Origin: JBCCBI01 sp039034155
GTDB lineage: Bacteria; Deinococcota; Deinococci; Deinococcales; Trueperaceae
NCBI GenBank assembly: GCA_039034155.1
Contig: JBCCBI010000045.1
Coordinates: 1-18,906 of the forward strand
Direction: 5' to 3'
DNA length: 18,906 nt
Shown: positions 15,229 through 18,906 of the stretch, piece after piece
Position numbering within the stretch: position 1 is the first letter of the stretch
Layout of the letters: every line of letters starts with the position of its first letter
Notes under the pieces: generated by a model
What the model was told of the DNA's origin: nothing
Seen by the model: the letters and a program-made list of their open reading frames with translations, nothing else
The model's database searches: none
Translations under genes and position numbers: made by a program

Positions 15229-16422
15229 GTGAGTGACCTTTCTGGCAATGTGCAGGCTCGAGCCGTCAATACCCAAGCCACCTCACCCGCAGATTTTCTC
15301 ACTGGCGTTGTTGCCCCTGCACCACCTGACACCCGTGTACTGGGCGTGCGCGTCTCACCCCTTACCCTTAGACGCTGGGAAACCTTTAGAGCTAACAAAC
15401 GCGGGTTTATAAGCCTTTGGATATTTTTAGTTTTGTTTGGTCTGTCACTGCCAGCAGAACTTATCGCCAATGACAAACCGCTCTACATCAACTACGCCGG
15501 GCAGCACTTTTTTCCTATTTTGCAAGCTTATCCAGAAACAGCTTTTGGCGGCGACTTTGAAACCGAAGCAGATTACCGTGACCCGTTTGTGCAAGAACTT
15601 ATTGCTGAACGCGGTTGGACAGTTTGGCCGCTCATTCGCTCGAGCTACAACACGGTGAACTTTGGCTTACCCCAACCTGCCCCCTCCCCACCCAGCCGTG
15701 AACACTGGCTGGGGACAGACGACCAAGCGCGGGACGTGCTCGCGTGGCTCATCTACGGCGTGCGGTTAACCTTGCTGTTTAGCCTTATCTTGACAACCTT
15801 GAGTTCCATTGTTGGCATTGCAGCCGGGCTCATTCAAGGCTTTTTTGGCGGTTGGGTGGATTTACTGTTCCAACGCTTTATGGAAATCTGGGGCGGCATT
15901 CCCACGCTGTACTTGCTTATTATTTTGAGCAGTTTTGTGGAAACAACCTTTTGGGTGCTGCTCGGGTTTATGTTGCTATTTAGTTGGACAGGTCTGGTAG
16001 GCGTCGTGCGCGCTGAAGTGTTGCGCGCCCGCAACTTTGACTTTGTGCGTGCTGCCAAAGCGCTGGGCGTGCGCAACCGGGCCATTATGGTGCGGCACAT
16101 TCTTCCTAACGCGCTGGTTGCCACCCTCACGTTTTTGCCGTTTGTGCTGGTGGGTGCAGTCACTGCACTTGCTTCGCTGGATTTTCTTGGCTTTGGGCTG
16201 CGGGTGGGCGCGCCCTCACTGGGTGAGCTACTCAACCAAGGCAAAACTAACTTGCAAGCGCCTTGGCTTGGGATTACTGGGTTTGTGACGCTAGCAACCT
16301 TATTAACGCTGCTTGTATTTATTGGTGAGGCTGTTCGGGATGCGTTTGACGTGCGCAAAACGCTTGGCCGGGCCGTAATGACACCCTCATCTGATGAGCT
16401 TCTAGAAGGTGAACCTGCGTGA
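15229..16422 (+). CDS. yejE: Oligopeptide ABC transporter permease, YejE type
   Basis: The second permease, 397 residues, of the DppC/OppC-like class. It starts at GTG 15229, two bases after the yejB stop, with GGGAGG (15216-15221) 7 bases upstream. A proline-rich N-terminal cytoplasmic part of about 60 residues precedes RRWETFRANKRGFISLW and the first helix, typical for YejE but longer than the roughly 340 residues of the E. coli protein. A periplasmic region follows (YAGQHFFPILQAYPETAFGGDFETEADY), then HWLGTDDQARDVLAWLIYG. The EAA loop is around 265-290 (RAAKALGVRNRAIMVRHILPNAL). The stop overlaps the next start, so translation is probably coupled. Confidence 0.93.
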   Translation: MSDLSGNVQARAVNTQATSPADFLTGVVAPAPPDTRVLGVRVSPLTLRRWETFRANKRGFISLWIFLVLFGLSLPAELIANDKPLYINYAGQHFFPILQAYPETAFGGDFETEADYRDPFVQELIAERGWTVWPLIRSSYNTVNFGLPQPAPSPPSREHWLGTDDQARDVLAWLIYGVRLTLLFSLILTTLSSIVGIAAGLIQGFFGGWVDLLFQRFMEIWGGIPTLYLLIILSSFVETTFWVLLGFMLLFSWTGLVGVVRAEVLRARNFDFVRAAKALGVRNRAIMVRHILPNALVATLTFLPFVLVGAVTALASLDFLGFGLRVGAPSLGELLNQGKTNLQAPWLGITGFVTLATLLTLLVFIGEAVRDAFDVRKTLGRAVMTPSSDELLEGEPA

Positions 16423-18065
16423 GTTTACTGGAGATTAAAGGGCTCGAGACCCACTTTCGCCTCAGCAGTGCAGGTGACGGTGATACTGGCATTGTCAAAG
16501 CGGTACGTGGTGTGTCCTTAACGATCAACAAAGGCGAAACTGTTGCTGTGGTGGGTGAATCCGGCTCAGGTAAGTCCACACTTGCACGCGCCATTTTGCA
16601 ACTGCTACCTTACCCGCAAGCTTTCCACCCCAGTGGCAGCATCCAACTCAATGGTCAAGAACTTTTAGGTGTGCCAGCAAGCACCTTACAGCAGGTGCGC
16701 GGCGGCCGGGTTGGCATGATTTTCCAAGAGCCGATGACCTCGCTTAACCCGTTGCAAACGGTGTCCACTCAGATAGCTGAGGCTGTGCGCATACACCAAA
16801 AACTAACGAACAAGCAAGTTAACGCACATGTTTTAGAGTTGCTCGAGCGTGTCCAACTTCCTGACCCTAAACGCTACGCCAAAAGCTACCCCCATCAACT
16901 TTCTGGCGGGCAGCGGCAACGGGTCATGATTGCCATGGCGCTTGCCAACAACCCCGACCTTCTCATTGCCGACGAACCCACCACCGCGCTAGATGTCACG
17001 ATACAAGCCGAGATTTTAAGCCTCATCGCAGAATTACAGCGCGAGCTAGACATGGCTGTGCTACTCATCACCCACGACCTCAACTTGGTGCGGCACGTGG
17101 CGGATCGGGTTTATGTGATGACCCAAGGGCGGGTGGTTGAGCAAGGACCTACCCAAACTATTTTTGAGCGCCCACAACACGCGTACACGCAAACACTCCT
17201 TGCAGCTGAACCCACAGGTGAGGCTGGCCCAATTGACATAACCGCAGACACAGTTATTGAGGCAGCTAATATTCACGTGCGCTTTGACATTCGCCGTGGG
17301 CTGTTGCGGCGCAGTGTGGGCTACGTACCTGCTGTCGATGATGTCTCCATCACCTTGCGGGCTGGGCAAACCATTGGCGTTGTGGGTGAGTCTGGCTCGG
17401 GCAAAACTAGTTTAGGACTAGCATTATTGCGGCTTATTAGCAGCGATGGGCGCATCATCTTTTACGGGCGTGACTCTTATACTACTGGGCAAGAACTCCA
17501 TAACTTGGGTACCAACGCCTTACGCCCCCTGCGGCGCGACTTGCAGATTGTTTTTCAAGACCCTTACAGCTCGCTCAGCCCGCGCCTCAGCGTGTTTCAA
17601 ATTATTGAAGAGGGCTTGCTAGTTCACAAACTCGCTGGTGATTACGACGCCCGGCGGCAGCGGGTGGCACGGGCTTTAGTTGAGGTTGGTCTTTCCCCCA
17701 CGGTCATGGACCGCTATCCTCACGAGTTTTCAGGCGGTCAGCGCCAGCGCATTGCCATTGCCAGGGCGATGGTTCTAGAACCGCGTTTTGTGATTTTAGA
17801 CGAGCCCACTAGCTCACTGGATATGACTGTTCAAAAGCAAATTTTAGAGCTTTTACAGAGTTTGCAAGAGCGACATCAACTAGCCTATATGTTCATTAGC
17901 CACGACCTGCGGGTGGTGCGGGCGCTTGCCAACGAACTTGTGGTGATGAAAGATGGGCGCGTGGTCGAACAAGGGCCTGCTGCTAATATTTTTGCTAGTC
18001 CACAACATAGCTACACGAAGAGTTTGCTCGCCGCCGCGTTCGACACAGTTGCGTTGCATGACTGA
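16419..18065 (+). CDS. yejF: Oligopeptide ABC transporter double ATP-binding protein, YejF type
   Basis: Two complete ABC ATPase modules in one chain of 548 residues, as in YejF. Module 1: Walker A GESGSGKST at 46-54, signature LSGGQ at 161-165, Walker B with DEPTTALD at 185-192 and an ITHD switch histidine. Module 2: Walker A GESGSGKTS at 323-331, signature FSGGQ at 437-441, DEPTSSLD at 461-468 and an ISHD histidine. All catalytic residues look intact in both halves. The GTG start at 16419 overlaps the yejE stop by four bases (GTGA), with AAGG 9 bases upstream. It drives peptide import together with YejB and YejE on the cytoplasmic face, and is the last gene of the operon. Confidence 0.95.
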   Translation: MSLLEIKGLETHFRLSSAGDGDTGIVKAVRGVSLTINKGETVAVVGESGSGKSTLARAILQLLPYPQAFHPSGSIQLNGQELLGVPASTLQQVRGGRVGMIFQEPMTSLNPLQTVSTQIAEAVRIHQKLTNKQVNAHVLELLERVQLPDPKRYAKSYPHQLSGGQRQRVMIAMALANNPDLLIADEPTTALDVTIQAEILSLIAELQRELDMAVLLITHDLNLVRHVADRVYVMTQGRVVEQGPTQTIFERPQHAYTQTLLAAEPTGEAGPIDITADTVIEAANIHVRFDIRRGLLRRSVGYVPAVDDVSITLRAGQTIGVVGESGSGKTSLGLALLRLISSDGRIIFYGRDSYTTGQELHNLGTNALRPLRRDLQIVFQDPYSSLSPRLSVFQIIEEGLLVHKLAGDYDARRQRVARALVEVGLSPTVMDRYPHEFSGGQRQRIAIARAMVLEPRFVILDEPTSSLDMTVQKQILELLQSLQERHQLAYMFISHDLRVVRALANELVVMKDGRVVEQGPAANIFASPQHSYTKSLLAAAFDTVALHD

Positions 18066-18066
18066 C

Positions 18067-18097
18067 GTGTTTCATCAAGCTGTTACCAGATGAACAC
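18067..18097 (+). terminator. Hairpin immediately after yejF
   Basis: GTGTTTCATC (18067-18076) and GATGAACAC (18089-18097) pair over 9 bp with one bulged T, around a 12-base loop, one base after the operon's stop codon. It lacks a U-tract, so it may protect the 3' end rather than terminate. Confidence 0.35.
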
Positions 18098-18104
18098 ACC
18101 GATG

Positions 18105-18147
18105 GGTACAAGGGCCACTCTTTATAGGTACAACTACTGTATACAAT
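18105..18147 (+). promoter_or_regulatory. Candidate promoter region with GGTACA boxes before the hydrolase gene
   Basis: GGTACA occurs at 18105-18110 and 18127-18132 (22 bases apart, two DNA turns). TATACAAT follows at 18140-18147, containing the -10-like TACAAT. No good -35 is seen at 16-18 bases. The site is about 175 bases before the GTG start; the rest of the 257-base gap shows a CTCGAG site (18231-18236) and nothing else clear. Confidence 0.3.
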
Positions 18148-18322
18148 GAGAGGGTTCTTACTCTAGGCACGTTTAACTTCAGAACTAATGTTAACTCACA
18201 TTGAACGCGCGACCTCGATACTTGATTAATCTCGAGCTGCCTTCAAGCCTAGGTCGTTTTGATAAGGCATACCCGAATATAGTTAGGCAACAATGGTTAC
18301 AGCAAGCCTCAGGAGGCATGTC

Positions 18323-18906
18323 GTGCTCAAACTTATCCTTGTTGGCGTGTTAATCGCTGGACTTTTAGCAGCCCTTGCTAAAGTGAATGCTTGGCTTGTT
18401 AAGCGCTACCAGCACGTGCCTGACCCAACGGGTTATTTTGCTAACGTACGTGGTCAAGCGCTTTATGCCAAAGTGAGCGGCAACGTGATTGGTGAGGGTG
18501 TGTCTGTACTTATGCTCACCGACGCAGGCGTGCCGTCTGCTATCTGGTGGCCCTTACAAGACGCCCTAATGCGCACTGCACCTACCACCATGAGCTGCCT
18601 TAGCTATGACCGACCTGGTTTAGGCTGGAGTAAAGGCAACCCCAGTCGGGCGGGTCAAGCTGCTCAAGATTTGCGGGCGCTGAGCACAGCACTTAAACTC
18701 GAGCCACCTTATGTTCTTGTAGCAGACGGCTACGGCGCGCTAATTGCGGCCCACTTTGCCAGCCAATATCCAGACGACACTCGTGGTCTTGTCCTCACTG
18801 AGCCTTACGTGCCACCTTCTGCCTTGCGCACGTTAGTCGATAAACGCACATACACGCGCTTGTTTGCGCCGGGGGCACTGAGTATAGGCTCGAGCGTCCT
18901 CGCCCG
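18323..18906 (+). CDS. Alpha/beta-hydrolase-fold protein, partial at the right edge, catalytic serine apparently missing
   Basis: The frame starts at GTG 18323 with a perfect AGGAGG (18311-18316) 6 bases upstream; the ATG at 18318 is out of frame and soon stops. About 194 residues are visible. Residues 1-20 form a membrane helix or signal anchor. The alpha/beta-hydrolase core follows, with SYDRPGLGWS (94-103) and then PYVLVADGYGA (129-139), GLVLTEP. In active relatives the last motif reads PYVLVGHSxGG; here the nucleophile position (136) is Gly. The oxyanion-side HG motif after the first strand is replaced by TDAG (66-69). The Asp and His of the triad would lie beyond the window. It may be a pseudo-hydrolase or use another chemistry. 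The frame is otherwise undamaged. Confidence 0.75.
   Translation, partial: MLKLILVGVLIAGLLAALAKVNAWLVKRYQHVPDPTGYFANVRGQALYAKVSGNVIGEGVSVLMLTDAGVPSAIWWPLQDALMRTAPTTMSCLSYDRPGLGWSKGNPSRAGQAAQDLRALSTALKLEPPYVLVADGYGALIAAHFASQYPDDTRGLVLTEPYVPPSALRTLVDKRTYTRLFAPGALSIGSSVLA

Larger units (their letters stand above)
940..18894. repeat. Dispersed over-represented palindrome CTCGAG / GCTCGAGC
   Basis: By eye I count 39 CTCGAG sites in 18.9 kb (first at 940, last at 18889), against about 4.6 expected for equal base use, and 16 of them extend to GCTCGAGC (about 0.3 expected). They occur in nearly every gene and between genes (for example 2377, 2567, 2601, 11841, 18231). In coding regions they appear in all three phases, read as Leu-Glu, Ser-Ser or x-Arg-x. 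The longest gaps are about 1.1-1.7 kb. Confidence 0.85.

Noticed and set aside
15834..16358. 174-codon frame antisense to yejE
   Set aside because: Shadow frame: low-complexity S/T/R-rich product opposite a clear permease.

Overview
The window is a stretch of bacterial chromosome of roughly 50% GC. It has a dense set of genes with Shine-Dalgarno sites, GTG starts, a lipobox lipoprotein, the MEP isoprenoid pathway enzyme DXS and a Yej-type peptide importer. It carries no rRNA, phage, integrase or plasmid genes. The general look of DXS and of the transporter makes a Deinococcota (Truepera-like) organism my best guess, at low confidence; the phylum cannot be fixed from the sequence alone. A striking genome signature is the palindrome CTCGAG (often GCTCGAGC). 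I counted 39 copies where about 5 are expected by chance, in all three codon phases and also between genes.

Left half, all on the minus strand. The 5' part of a small membrane-anchored protein runs off the left edge (1-218). It is followed by a PfkB sugar kinase resembling IolC (398-1426), a DUF4203-like multi-pass membrane protein (1615-2292), dxs (2608-4614), a lipoprotein of unknown function (4955-5710) and a single-pass helical protein (5808-6464). These genes are mostly separated by 100-340 bp and probably have their own promoters. A 123-bp MITE-like element (6525-6647) lies just downstream of tRNA-Asn(GTT) (6706-6780), which has a recognisable sigma70-type promoter and an intrinsic terminator. 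Upstream of the tRNA promoter is an exact 21-bp tandem duplication. Next comes a very large soluble signalling protein of 1416 aa (7121-11371) with five PAS-like domains, two GAF-like domains and a C-terminal GGDEF domain with intact GGEEF and an RxxD inhibitory site.

Right half, plus strand. After a 684-bp divergent intergenic region with hairpins, a yejABEF operon encodes a complete ABC importer for oligopeptides: periplasmic binding protein (12056-13888), two permeases (14111-15226, 15229-16422) and a double-ATPase subunit (16419-18065). The last three genes are tightly packed or overlapping; yejA and yejB are 222 bp apart. An alpha/beta-hydrolase-fold protein starts at 18323 and runs off the right edge. 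Its nucleophile elbow has glycine in place of serine, so it may be a pseudo-enzyme.

No multi-gene novel system is evident. The best leads are the CTCGAG signature, a GGTACA motif that recurs upstream of five genes in the orientation of the gene, the MITE-like element, the split GAF domain of the cyclase, and the degenerate hydrolase.
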